The notes beneath the pieces are model-generated. The model ran no database searches and was not told the origin of the DNA. It was given only the letters and a program-made list of their open reading frames with translations. This document shows, piece after piece, positions 33,387 to 44,565 of a DNA stretch of 64,000 nt; positions within the stretch are counted from its first letter, which is position 1; every line of letters starts with the position of its first letter. Source of the stretch: Eurosta solidaginis (lineage: Eukaryota > Arthropoda > Insecta > Diptera > Tephritidae); contig NC_090322.1 of assembly GCF_040869045.1 (NCBI RefSeq), forward strand, positions 182,403,477-182,467,476. Reading direction: 5' to 3'. A program made the translations under genes and the position numbers.

Positions 33387-33903
33387 TGTAACGAATTTAC
33401 TGCAATTCCCCTTATTTGCAACCTTCTGCTACGTTCGAATCACTAAACTGTTGAATAAATAACTTCACTATTCAATAATGCAAAATGGCCTTTATTAAAG
33501 TACTTCCGAATATCACTACTATTGCTCGCCAGATAGCGTCTTAAATCAAACTGATTGTCGCGCCGCTACTGTTGCGGCCTTTTATACTCTGTGATTTCTC
33601 GTTTGCATACCTCTAGGCTCTTCTAGAATTTACTTAGTTACTGCTATATAATTATAACTACAGATGCACGTGTATAGCTCTCACATGCGCGTGTATTTGT
33701 GAGCTACACTTCCACAATTATAATTGCATACTTTTGGGAGCATCTCAGATAAGATATCTGCATGTGTTTGTGCGTTGCTTCTCCGCTGCGTGTACGTTCA
33801 TATGTGTAGACATAATGATTGAATTATTGATGTGCATACAAGTCACTGGTTAGCATCGGCTTAGAGATGATGGTATCCCTTAGTGCTGCTAATATTCGTT
33901 ACA
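33387..33903 (-). repeat. 5' LTR of gypsy E (517 bp)
   Basis: It begins TGTAACGAAT and ends ATTCGTTACA. Just inside, the minus strand reads ATTGGTGTCAGAAGAGG, a TGG-starting candidate primer site whose tRNA I cannot name. The outer flank is GTAT plus the right half of a family A repeat. Confidence 0.9.
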
Positions 33904-34290
33904 GTATTAATAATCCGAGGGCGGAAAATAAAAACGACCCCGGGTCCCTGCGAAACCGGTGGTGGGATCCATAGTATTTTTGCGTAGAACTCCTTTCTGC
34001 GTTGGCGGCCTTCGGCCCCGCTTATAAAAAATTACGCTGGCCGGTCCACCAATGGGGTGGTATCAAAATTATGTGCATGCAAAATCCGTTTGTACACGAA
34101 ATTTTTTTCAGTGCACAACAACATTACAACAACCACATGAAAATTGCCAACTTCAACTGCAAATATCTCCGGACAGAGAATTTTTCTTTTCCGCCTTCGG
34201 ATTATTGTTGTCGAAGTCAATACGCGTCTTTTGACACCTCTCGATATTTTTGGATGCGTAAGAGCAATCGACCACTGTTCTAGACTATTA
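33904..34290. repeat. Family A repeat, right part (partner of 20691-20774)
   Basis: It starts GTATTAATAATCCGAGGGCG directly at the LTR edge and ends with an arm reading ACTGTTCTAGACTATTACCC. That is the inversion of the GGGTAATAGTCTAGAACAGG left end at 20691. Joined across the gypsy element, the two parts give one family A copy with long inverted ends. Confidence 0.75.
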
Positions 34291-34779
34291 CCCTTCTTTG
34301 AAAATCGCAATCAATTGTGGATTATTATTACGACAGTCATATTAGTGCGACTCACCATCTCAGAGCTATTGTGATTTCAAAAACGGTTTATGATCACGGA
34401 CCGTGACACACGTTACGGGTCCAGTTTGCCAGTGCTTTATGAAATACGAATAGAAAAATAAAAAGTGCTATAATCACAAGTCTTTTTGTCACTAGAGCTT
34501 ATGTAACTAGTTTAGAAACCCATTTCCCAAGCAGTATGTTATTAAAAAAAGTGGTGAATTTCCAAAGTATACATACTTCATACATACATACATATTATAT
34601 ATTTATCTTTGATATAATCAAATATTTTTTTAATAAAGCAGCATTTTCAAATATAATTTCAATGTTTATTTATCAATTAACAAATAAGTATTAAAAATAA
34701 CGGATCTTAATTATTTCAAATGCACGAAGCTGCACTATACTGCGTTTCAAAATATTCTTCGCATGTAATCTTATGGAGC

Positions 34780-35770
34780 TACCCTGCAAAAATTGTTGGA
34801 ATACTCTAACAATACTCCTTTGCAATACGTTTGCGGACCACCATCAGCCGATCATTGCTCGTTTTTTAACGAACGTGATCACAACACGATGACGTTCGAA
34901 CAGCCCTTCAAAAAACGCGAGTACTCTATAAATAATGTAAGGAATACTCCTTTGGGAGTATAGGACTGCTCCAAATCTAATCTGTATTCATACAAAAAAT
35001 GTGCTCCAATTAACATTGCGATGTCCTAGGAGAGGAGTAGGTGATCCCACTCTCGCTTTGTTTGTGAGTATTCCATAGAGTACATACGTGAGAGTACGTT
35101 CCACCTACTCCTCTCCTAGGACATCGCAATGTTAATTGGAGCACATTTTTTGTATGAATAAAGATTAGTTTTGGAACACTTCTACCCTGCAAAAATTGTT
35201 GGATTACGTGTTCCATGTTCTTCATGTTGGAGTACTCTAACAATACTCCTTTGCAATGCGTTTGCGGACCACCATCAGCCGATCATTGCTCGTTTTTTAA
35301 CGACCGTGCTCACGACACGATGACGATCGAACAGAGTTGCCAAAAGTAAAATATTGCATACAAATAACTGATAATAAAATTTTACTATGGCAACTCTGAT
35401 AAAATGCGCACTGGTTTTATGTATACATACTATAGTATAGAGAAATATTAGTTAAAAAATAACAGTTGTATTGCCCCTCTTCATTTACTTTCATTTTAAA
35501 TTAAATTCACTTCGATAATTATTTCCGACACAATTCCTCTTTAGTACTTTGGCATATGATCCTCTGTGGGTGCTCCATGGAGTACAAAAGTGAAAGTACT
35601 GTCACGTATGTACTCTATGGAATACTCACAAACAAAGCGAGAGTGGGATCACCTACGCAATGTTAATTGGAGCACATTTTTTGTATGAATACAGATTAGT
35701 TTTGGAACACTCCTATACTCCCAAAGGAGTATTCCTTACATTATTTATGGAGTACTCGCGTTTTTTGTAT
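34780..35770. repeat. Compound foldback repeat
   Basis: CCCTGCAAAAATTGTTGGA occurs at ~34782 and ~35188 in direct orientation, each followed by CTCTAACAATACTCCTTTGC. A long hairpin has arms at ~34991-35045 and ~35100-35157 (TGTGCTCCAATTAACATTGC and its complement; CTACTCCTCTCCTAGGACAT and its complement). The block at 34917-35090 also recurs inverted at ~35570-35770. It shares vocabulary with 16493-16825. There is no coding sequence. Confidence 0.7.
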
Positions 35771-36133
35771 ATATATATCCTGGCACTATAATTTTTACAA
35801 AATTATTTTATAGTACCAGTCAGGAATGTAAAAGTGAATTACAATAATAATAATAACAATGTAAATAATTAAATTAATTATGTGAAAATTACTTATTATA
35901 AAAACTTAAAAGTAAAGTATCATACAAAGTAGAAAGGACAATAGATTTATATTAAATAAAACCTGATCCAGTCATCGACTAAATCGCGTTGTGTACAGAC
36001 GTCTAACAAAGTGCTCAGTTTAGTTATTGTACTATAACAGTAACGTGTTTACTATTTTTTCTTTTGCTTTACCGTTCGCATATATCATTCGACTATTTCC
36101 ACCAATCACAAGCGTAGGAAATTAAACAACAAA

Positions 36134-37350
36134 ATGCCGCCTGATCCACCGGACAGAGGCGCAAACAGATTTTCTATTCTAAGTGATCAAAGTGACTCCT
36201 TTGACTACACCACTTCCTTTCCCGACCTTACCCATAAGAAAATATCCCTTATCCATCCTAAATACCTAATCCTTTCCGCACCTGATAACAGTTTTTCAAA
36301 ACTCAGCCCATTCATAATAAAAAAATGTATTGACGCAATATCAACACAAGTCGACAGCATCAAGCAACTGAGAGATGGTTCCCTGCTCGTCCTAGCCAGA
36401 AACGAAAGAGTCGCCGAAAAATTCCTAAAAACCAAAACCTTAACTAACTCCTGTCCAATTACAATCAAACTGCATGAAACCATCAACACCGTAAAAGGCA
36501 CTGTGTATGCACCCTGCCTAATCAACGTGAAAGAAGAAGAGATCGTACAAGAACTCAAAAGCCAAGGAGTATCAAACGTTTACAAATTCACCTCCACACA
36601 AGATGGCAAAACTACACCCACGGGCAAAATGCTTCTCTCTTTTGACCTCTATCATCTCCCAAAAATCCTCGATGTCGCCTGGTACAAAGTCAAGGTCAGA
36701 CCATACTTCCCCAACCCAATGCGCTGTCGCAACTGTCAACGCTTAGGACACACAAAAACCCGCTGTTCCTTCGCCGCAACCTGCGATGGTTGCAACCTAC
36801 CTCCACATCAACCGAGCAACTGCACTCGACATCTATGCGCCAACTGCGGAGAGGCTCACCCATCATCCGACAAAAACTGCCCGAGATACAAGCAAATGAA
36901 AGAAGTGCTACAAATTAAAACTATCCACAAATGCACACTAGGAGAAGCTTTCAAAAATACAACCTAAATAATCCGTCCAATGACACATCCAAACGCTCAT
37001 ATGCAACTACAACAAAAGATTCCGAAAGAACAACCAACAACACCATGCAAAAAACAACAACGCCAATCAACGCTAACAAGGCAGCAACCGCCGCTGATCA
37101 TCTAAAACGCCCAGCTTCCCCCTCTAAATCCAACTCAGACAAAATGGCAAAAACAACTACAATCAACAACTTTCAATCCTTCTCCAACAACAAAACTAAT
37201 CACAGCACCGAAAACCTAAACAAAAACACAAATAAAACAAACCCAATCACATCCCCATTAACCAACATCACACAACATCTAATCTCAAATAACAGTTACT
37301 ACATCCCAACAGCGGATAACAACTCAATGCACACAGATTCAGATAACTAG
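36134..37350 (+). pseudogene. I-clade LINE ORF1 (nucleic-acid-binding), one frameshift
   Basis: The first frame (36134-36967, 277 codons) has an N-terminal RNA-recognition-like region and three cysteine knuckles: C198-C211 (CRNCQRLGHTKTRC), C217-C230 and C235-C249. A stop follows TTCAAAAATACAACC. The neighbouring frame (to 37350) continues with an Asn/Thr/Lys-rich tail, so an indel in the A5 run near 36952 is the likely cause. Such proteins coat the element RNA. The tail may simply be dispensable in this copy. Confidence 0.8.
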
Positions 37351-37404
37351 CTTATATTCCTAAACGCCGAGTTACGAATAATTAAGCTAATACAAAAAAT
37401 ACTT

Positions 37405-40400
37405 ATGCTAAGTAAATTCAATATTTTGCAGTGGAACATGAACGGTTTCACCAACAACAGTATTGACCTTGAGCTTCTCAGAAACGAACATCAACCACAA
37501 CTAATATCAATCCAAGAAACCCACTGCCGCACTGGCTTCACCCCTATACCTCCAAAGAACTACACAGCCTACTTCACCAACCACAACACAAACACTTATG
37601 CCAAGCAAGGAGTTGGGGTGCTAATTAAAAGCAACATTCCACACACACAAATCATCAACACATCTTCCATTCAAAACATATGTATAGAAATCCAACTAAA
37701 CTTAAAATTCACAATAATATCAATATATATACCGCCGGATCAAACATTCACCACCCAAGACATTGATGACTTATTCCAAAATATACACAGTCCGGCTATA
37801 TTAGTTGGGGATATAAACAGTTGGAACACTTTGTGGGGCTCACGAACGAATAACGCCAGAGGTCTCACCTTCGAAGCTGGAATATCAAGGCATAACCTAT
37901 GTATACTCAATGATATGCAACCAACACATCTCTCCACACACGGATCGCTTACCCACGTCGACATTGCCTGCTGCTCCACAGCACTCCTCCCAATAACATC
38001 AAGCCTGACCCTAGACGATCTACACCATAGCGACCACTTCCCTATTAAAACCACATTAACACTCTACAGTCAACATCAAGAAAAACCATTCATAGCCAAA
38101 TTTAAACTACAGGAAGCCGACTGGGAAAACTTCGCAAAAACCACAGAAGAAGAGCTTGGGAAAAGAACATTTACCACCCAAACAAATAGAGACGCTGCTT
38201 CGCTTATTAAATCTATCCGCATTGGTGCAAACAAACATATCCCCCAAACCTACCCAATAAAAAGCAAAAAATCCGTATTCTGGTGGAACACCCATCTTGC
38301 CACGCTGCGTCTGGAGAAGGTGTCAAATTGGAAAACATACAAACGAACCCCCACAACCGAAAACCTTATTCGTTTCAAAATATCTAACGCCAAATTCCGG
38401 AGGGAAGCAAAAGCCGCTAAAGCCCAAAGCTTCCAACAATTTTCCAGCACGATCAACCGCGAAACGCCCATCGGCAAAATATGGAGCCAGATAAAAATCA
38501 TTTACAACAGAAACACAGACACTTCAATCACTGCAATAAAAAATAACAATATAACCTTAATCGAGCCAAATAACATCGCAAACCACTTCGCCATACATTG
38601 GACAGAATTCTCTTCCGACAACAATTTTTCTTCAGCCTTCAAAGCAGCTAAGCACCGGACAAGCCATACACCAGCAACAAATCCAGCAAATTTACAGGCA
38701 AAGATGCTAGAGACAGCTATCACCTTATCGGAACTCAAACAAGCAATAAACAGTGCAAAAGGGAACACTCCCGGGGCGGACCGCATTTCGTACAAAATGA
38801 TAAAATTTACTTCAGTTTTGACGCAACACAAATTACTCAACTTATACAACAATATATTTAGCACCGGAGTAATCCCACACCAATGGAAAACAGCAATCGT
38901 AGTTCCTATACTTAAACAATCCAACGACCCAACAAAAACCTCCAGTTATCGGCCTATTTCCTTACTACCGTGCCTTGCCAAAATTTTAGAAAAAATTATC
39001 GCCAAAAGACTTTCATGGTTCCTAGAAACAAAAAAACTAATAGCACCAAACCAAGTCGCCTACAAAGCCAGGAGTGGGTGCACCGACGCACTTCTCCACA
39101 TCGACTTTTACGCTCCCAAAGCTCTATCATCTAGGAATCACGTTTCCATTCTTTCAATCGACTTTGAAAAAGCACTCGATCGAATAGGTGCGCATGTCGT
39201 CATCGACACTCTAAAATCCTGGGGGATTGGGGGCAAAATATTAACATACATTACATCCTTTTTAACAAACCGTCGGTTCAAAGTCAAAGTCAACAACACA
39301 TACTCTGATACCCAGCCACTGCACAATGGCATCCCTCAAGGCTCTCCACTATCCGTAACACTTTTCCAAATAGCCTTCAATCGCATTAGCACCATTATTC
39401 ACAACTACAAGCTCTTAGATCACTGCATATATGCAGATGACTTATACATACTAGCAAAAAGAAATAATAACAGTGACAACAACACATTATTCAGCAACGT
39501 GGTAAATGAAATATGCAACTGGGCAAACATAGCGGGCGCAAACATCAACTTTTCCAAATGCGGAATTCTACACATCTGCCGAAAACACAACTGCCACCCA
39601 GCCGATGTGACAATTAACTCTCATTGCATACCATACGTCGAAAAACTAAAAATTCTTGGCATAATGTTTAGCAAAAACTACAAATGGAACAACCACTGCA
39701 TATACCTAAAAAAGTCGCTCACAACTAGAATCAACCTAATTCGGTATCTAGCAGGTAGAAGCTTTACCCTAATATACTTAGTCAAAACTCTCGTTTTGAG
39801 CAAAATAGACTACGGACTATTCCTATACGGAAACAGCCCAACAACTACCCTAAACATCATTAAACCACTATACCACCAAGCGGTTAGGAGCAGCATATAC
39901 GCCTTCGTCACCACCCCTGTAAACAACATGCTAACCGAATCAGGGCTCCCATCACTAGAGGAAAGAATTGCGGAAAACAGGCTCAGACTTCTCTCAAAAA
40001 TACTTTTCGAACAACAATCCATACTTGACAGCGATACAAAAAAAGCCATTGCATGTATAAACATCCCAAAAGTCCCATCGGCAATACTCAACATAATTCA
40101 CGAAAATCAAAACATCATAAATCACACCTACAAACAGTATATCAAAAAGCATCCACCATGGCTTTTTAACACAAAGTCATGCAACACAGAGCTTACAAAA
40201 CACAAAAAAGACAACACCCCCAACACCGTATATGTACAACTATTCAAAGAAAAACTATCCCAATTTGAAACCCAACAATACGAAATTTTCTTCACAGATG
40301 CCTCAAAAGGAGAATACGAAATTGCCTACGCCATAGTAAACTCCAAAGGTCAAACGATATCACACCACATAATGCAACCCACCGCATCGATATTTACGGC

Positions 40401-41082
40401 CGAAGCCGCTGGGATTCTCGAAGCCCTTGAAATGGCTCAAAACTACAAGAAAAAAGCCGTAATATTCAGCGATAGTCTTTCAGTCATAGAAGCTGTAAAA
40501 AACAACACCAACACCAACTGGAACACAATAAACGCCATCCGAGACATTCTGCACCAGTCTCCCCAAACCAAGCTCTTCTGGATACCAGGACACGTAGGCA
40601 TAACTGGGAACGAAAAAGCAGACACCGCAGCGAAGTCTGCTTGCAAAACCCCAACAATTACAAGCACCATCGTGGAGAGATTGGACTTCTTGAGATTCAG
40701 TCTTAAACAACACCAAGCCAAACTTAACGAACAGAGGGCACTCATTCAACATTACCATTATTTTACCATAAACCCTAATAAAACACCAGCAATATATCCC
40801 ACTAAATTAGAAAAGAATAAAATCGTCACATTTTCACGCCTACGCTTCGGCCACACAAACGCAACACACTCACACCTGCTTAACACACAAAACACCGGCA
40901 ACTGTCCACACTGCAACACTCGCCTCACTGTCAGCCACCTACTACTGGAATGTCCAATCTACCAAAACCACCGATCTTCCAACCTAAATAATCAAAACCC
41001 CATTAACCTACTGAAATCTCCTACTACGGAAAACATCAACACTGTCTACAACTACATCCGGGCCATCAACACAAAAATATAA
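37405..41082 (+). CDS. I-clade LINE ORF2: endonuclease, reverse transcriptase, RNase H
   Basis: The 1225-codon frame has no stop. An APE-type endonuclease forms residues ~1-225 (ILQWNMNG, QETHCR, GDINSWNTLWGS, SDHFPI). Reverse transcriptase spans ~430-760, with the blocks NTPGADRISYKMIK and GIPQGSPLSVTLF and the catalytic YADD at 676-679. RNase H follows, starting FFTDASKGEYE near 963 and containing IPGHVGITGNEKAD. A terminal CPHC...H...C knuckle starts at C1167. It begins 54 bases after the ORF1 tail. Activity cannot be judged, but no catalytic residue that I know of is missing. Confidence 0.92.
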   Translation: MLSKFNILQWNMNGFTNNSIDLELLRNEHQPQLISIQETHCRTGFTPIPPKNYTAYFTNHNTNTYAKQGVGVLIKSNIPHTQIINTSSIQNICIEIQLNLKFTIISIYIPPDQTFTTQDIDDLFQNIHSPAILVGDINSWNTLWGSRTNNARGLTFEAGISRHNLCILNDMQPTHLSTHGSLTHVDIACCSTALLPITSSLTLDDLHHSDHFPIKTTLTLYSQHQEKPFIAKFKLQEADWENFAKTTEEELGKRTFTTQTNRDAASLIKSIRIGANKHIPQTYPIKSKKSVFWWNTHLATLRLEKVSNWKTYKRTPTTENLIRFKISNAKFRREAKAAKAQSFQQFSSTINRETPIGKIWSQIKIIYNRNTDTSITAIKNNNITLIEPNNIANHFAIHWTEFSSDNNFSSAFKAAKHRTSHTPATNPANLQAKMLETAITLSELKQAINSAKGNTPGADRISYKMIKFTSVLTQHKLLNLYNNIFSTGVIPHQWKTAIVVPILKQSNDPTKTSSYRPISLLPCLAKILEKIIAKRLSWFLETKKLIAPNQVAYKARSGCTDALLHIDFYAPKALSSRNHVSILSIDFEKALDRIGAHVVIDTLKSWGIGGKILTYITSFLTNRRFKVKVNNTYSDTQPLHNGIPQGSPLSVTLFQIAFNRISTIIHNYKLLDHCIYADDLYILAKRNNNSDNNTLFSNVVNEICNWANIAGANINFSKCGILHICRKHNCHPADVTINSHCIPYVEKLKILGIMFSKNYKWNNHCIYLKKSLTTRINLIRYLAGRSFTLIYLVKTLVLSKIDYGLFLYGNSPTTTLNIIKPLYHQAVRSSIYAFVTTPVNNMLTESGLPSLEERIAENRLRLLSKILFEQQSILDSDTKKAIACINIPKVPSAILNIIHENQNIINHTYKQYIKKHPPWLFNTKSCNTELTKHKKDNTPNTVYVQLFKEKLSQFETQQYEIFFTDASKGEYEIAYAIVNSKGQTISHHIMQPTASIFTAEAAGILEALEMAQNYKKKAVIFSDSLSVIEAVKNNTNTNWNTINAIRDILHQSPQTKLFWIPGHVGITGNEKADTAAKSACKTPTITSTIVERLDFLRFSLKQHQAKLNEQRALIQHYHYFTINPNKTPAIYPTKLEKNKIVTFSRLRFGHTNATHSHLLNTQNTGNCPHCNTRLTVSHLLLECPIYQNHRSSNLNNQNPINLLKSPTTENINTVYNYIRAINTKI

Positions 41083-41246
41083 CCCTTTTTTACTTTACCG
41101 ACACAGCCAATAGCCCTGGCAGCTAGCGCTGTAATTCAATTAAATTTTATAATTTATTATAAATTTAATTCAAAAAAATAAAATAAATAAATAAAACCTG
41201 ATCCAACAAAAAGTTAGAGGGTAGGTTATCTTTTATAATTATGTTA

Positions 41247-43212
41247 TTATTCGCTATCATCACTTTCATTCGATGAGTCACCTGTTGAATAGTCATGAGC
41301 ATCAGCAACACTACTGTGAAAGCTTGAAACAACTGGGGTATTTATTGACTCCTCAACATTATCGGGGGACAGTAAATTTAAGACTTCTGAAGTCAGACTT
41401 TCAAATTTTTTCTTAGGTATCTCCCTAAAACTGTTAACTAAAGGATCCGATGTTATAAGCAACATATTCATAAGATCTCTATTCGTGGCTTCACGCGACT
41501 GCTTTTATGTGTTATCATCGCTGAATCGTCTCAAATCTTTGTTACGGGCTTCCTGTGCTTCCTCAGAAAGTTGACCAATAGGTAAAATTGCTGATTTTAT
41601 AATATCAGTACTATGCACTAAGATTTTATGAACTGTAACAGGCATATTAAACCATGGATATATATCTATGTATAGTTTTTTAGTCTCGACCGCAAATTTT
41701 TCAAATCTTTGGATATTCATATTGTACCCAGATGCTAATGCGCGAAGGAGAGTGTCGAATCTTTTGATGAGCGTTACATCCAATCCCGTAATCTCAGCAC
41801 TAGCCTCAGAATTTTCGAAAAACCTACGAGCAGTGTTGCCGTCATTGATATTGCCGAAACCTGGTTTTGGTGTATCTACTATCAATCCAAGTACACTTTT
41901 AAATTTATTCTGGATTTCGTTGGAACGTAGCTTTACACTCTCTTTATCTGCCTCATTCCTAAGCAGTTTTTACTTCGAGGCGATAACTTATGTGAAGCAA
42001 GCATTCAAAACATCTTATCCATGCATGGAGAGTAGACAAACCAAAACCAACATTATCTCGGTTAGGCGTAAAGTCCCGTAACTCATTATTCATATCCTTT
42101 GGAGGGCACCACAAATATAACACTTTTGTGCGGAAGAAGTTTCAGTCAAAGCATTGCAAACTTTTCCGTCAATCATTGTTAGAAGCATATTGTGATTTAC
42201 GGAAACTTCGTATTCTTCGAGCATGTACTTTGTAAAACTTTGTTCGTTTCAAAAACAATAAAATCTTTTGTTTCTTTAGAAAAAATAAATTTAATTGGAC
42301 AATACATGGTAGAAGAAGGTGGAGGATTCTGCCAAACAATGTTACCTTTTTCATCCTGTAATTGAAGAGGGACGAAAGAAAATATAAACAAAAACTCATC
42401 AGTGTGAGAACTGCATGTAAACTTTTGCTTATATATATGTGCTATGGCCAGAGCTTCCATCGCAACCCCACTTGCTGATTAAAGTATACGTCAAGTTTGT
42501 AGGTAATAAACTAACAAAAACTTCTTTTGCTAAAACTAAACGCTCAACAGTTGTATCTAATACGGACTGGACTTTAATTTCCGCACGTGTTTCACCCACA
42601 TCAATTTCATTTGGATAGCATTCTGCCTTAGCTTTTCTTAGACTATAAAATGATGGATAAACCTTACGGCCTGTCTTGATGCTCCACTTCCGAGCCGTTT
42701 TGTACCCATCAGTCGTCGACTTGCTATCTACGTAGTATGCTAAAGCTTCTACATTGCTCAAGCATCTTGCATCTGGCTCACATGTCATCTTTTTGCCGGA
42801 TATTTGAGTGGTTTCCTGTGATTTTTTTATAATGTTAGCAACATTTCTGTTGCCGGACATACGCGTTGATACTTCTCCAGCATAAAGTAACTCACCAGGA
42901 CTTCTAGATTGCAAGAGGTCATCCACTCGGCGCCGTTTGGTTTTTTCACTGCAACTAACAAAGTCCTTCTTTCGTCTTCCGGGGCCGGGGTTACCTGAAG
43001 AAGTGGTTGGTTGGTCTGATGGCAACTTTGAATCCACCGTTATTGTAAATGTGAAGTCTGGACCCGAAAGCCACTCCGAGTTTTTATTCAAAAATCGCTC
43101 CTTATGTCTTCCAGAAGTGTTACAAACTCCGTTCTTGGTACGGTTATAACTAAACTGCTTTGTGTTGTTGATTTTCCGACAGGGTGAATAGTTGATGATT
43201 GTTGTGCTGCCA
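41247..43212 (-). pseudogene. RAG1/Transib-like transposase gene, decayed
   Basis: The gene is read in pieces on the minus strand. A start near 43212 (MAAQQSSTIHPVGKSTTQSS) runs to a stop, and a shifted frame goes on to 42429. The rest is scattered over 42460-42197, 41935-41505 and 41471-41247. Key blocks are KWGCDGSSGHS, placed like the first catalytic Asp region of RAG1/Transib enzymes; GFGNINDGNTARRFF; and MPVTVHKILVHSTDIIK followed by SEEAQEARNKDLRRF, which lines up in order and spacing with the HK-x-LxH and E-x-x-NK-xxRRF end of the RAG1 core, including the expected catalytic Glu. At least three frameshifts or stops make it non-functional. No terminal inverted repeats were found. It may alternatively belong to a sister family with the same fold. 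Confidence 0.6.
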
Positions 43213-44099
43213 TCTTAAGTGTCGTTGATCGTTCTGATTTGTTATCAGTTGTTCAGTATTTATATTACATTCAGGTATTGGCGCAGATGCTACCAAATGG
43301 GGTTGTTTTGTGTAGCGTTCCTGTGTGGTTATACCTGCATTAGGATTGCTTTGTATGTACCTGTTTTTATGCCTTGGTGACTGGTGCGGTAGGTTGTGGC
43401 AGGTTGAAGTCAGTGATCTTCGCCTTTTTGCTTTTGGTGTGCCCTTGTTGACCTTGCGCGTTTATTTTTGTGTGTTTTATGGCTACGTGTTTGTTCCCTG
43501 TATGAATTGGTTTTTCCGTTTGTAGATCAGCTTTAAAGGTTCAAATATCTCGTCGGAGCTGGTACGTACATACATCCTATTTTATATGTAGAGATAACTA
43601 AATCTACAAAATAAAAATTTAAAATAGATGTGCAAAGAATTCGCAATGGTTTTTTCTTTCGACTATTAGAGAATACTTGCGACTATAACATATGTAAATT
43701 TAGCCCGGATAACTTTTTTGTCCCTAAAGTTAAAAATATAGAGAAAAAATACCTTTTCTTCTTAATAACGGAATGTTAAATATATTGAAAATACTCTAAT
43801 TGCGAAAGAATTACTATTAAAAAATTTTACTTACCTTCGAGCTTAGAATCCATCAAAAAAATTATATAAAAGTGTTCACTTAAAAGAAATATGAAGCTAA
43901 ATATTCATCAAGAATTTTGCAAATTAATCAATGCATTTTACGGCCACTCCTGCCTTCTTACTTCAATTACTCAATATATATGAGCAAAAGTATCAAAAAA
44001 AAGCAAAAATCCCGTTATTTTGTTTGCTTTCCTTCATTTCTCATTACACTTTTCTTGGAATAAGAACTTTGTTTTTGTCCAGCTAGCTTGTTCTACTCG
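43213..44099. other. Non-coding DNA, no gene recognised
   Basis: This is upstream of the decayed transposase. A T/G-rich stretch at 43300-43530 has short open frames without recognisable domains. The rest is A/T-rich. Confidence 0.45.
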
Positions 44100-44420
44100 A
44101 AACGCTGTGCATTGGTGGACCGGACAGTGTAATTTTTTAAATGGGTGGACGAAGGCCACCAACGTAGAAATGTGTTCTGGGCAAAAATACCCTTCTCGTA
44201 AAAGTCTAGAACAGCGTTCGACTGTTAATACGCGTCCAAAAATATCGGGAGAGGTGTCAAACGACGCGTATTGACTTCGACAACAATAATCCGAAGTTGG
44301 CAAATTTTCATATGGTTGTTGTTCACTGTGGATTCCATCCCCTGATTCGAAGGGACATTTTTCGGTTTATCGTTAATAACTTTTGGAAGTTATTTTCCGC
44401 CTGCGGATTCTTGGCGGCCA
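44100..44420. repeat. Family A repeat, rearranged copy
   Basis: The pieces CATTGGTGGACCGGACAGTG (44110), AAAGTCTAGAACAGCG (44203), TAATACGCGTCCAAAAATAT (44226) and GACTTCGACAACAATAATCC (44272) belong to the family, with part of the interior deleted. It is followed directly by the repeat shared with 3000-3165 (44408-44565). Confidence 0.65.
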
Positions 44421-44565
44421 TAATTGGTTTTTGGTTTTAAAAAAAATTTTAAAATCACTCTCCCAAACTTTGTGGAAATGCCAAGCCAAAGGAAACAGAA
44501 AAATATTTTTTGTATGTTTGACTTTTTCGAGTGCTAAACAAAATATTCATAATAAATCAATCAGT

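Larger units (their letters stand above)
20775..33903 (-). mobile_element. 412/mdg1-like gypsy retrotransposon E, with nested insertions
   Basis: The element lies on the minus strand between LTRs at 33387-33903 (5') and 20775-21292 (3'). Both outer flanks carry GTAT (20771-20774 and 33904-33907), a 4 bp target duplication. Order on the minus strand: gag, protease, reverse transcriptase, RNase H, integrase, pol C-terminus. It is interrupted by a truncated LINE at 30691-31542 and by a segment at 21803-28112 that contains a second LTR element. Frameshifts and stops in gag and pol make it defective. A purine-rich tract beside the 3' LTR (21293-21304) fits a polypurine tract. The family is judged from integrase and RNase H motifs. 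Confidence 0.88.
35970..41190 (+). mobile_element. I-clade LINE, nearly full length
   Basis: A long target duplication AAATAAAACCTGATCC ends at 35969 on the left and at 41204 on the right. Its left boundary is blurred by the TAA-rich tail. Between lie a 5' leader, ORF1, ORF2 with an RNase H domain, and a short 3' UTR ending in AAATAAATAAATAAA-type repeats. The RNase H and the TAA-type tail fit the I clade. ORF1 has one frameshift and ORF2 is open throughout. Confidence 0.9.

Noticed and set aside
43325..43525. Membrane-protein-like small frame
   Set aside because: The hydrophobic run arises from T/G-rich sequence, with no start context or homologue recognised.
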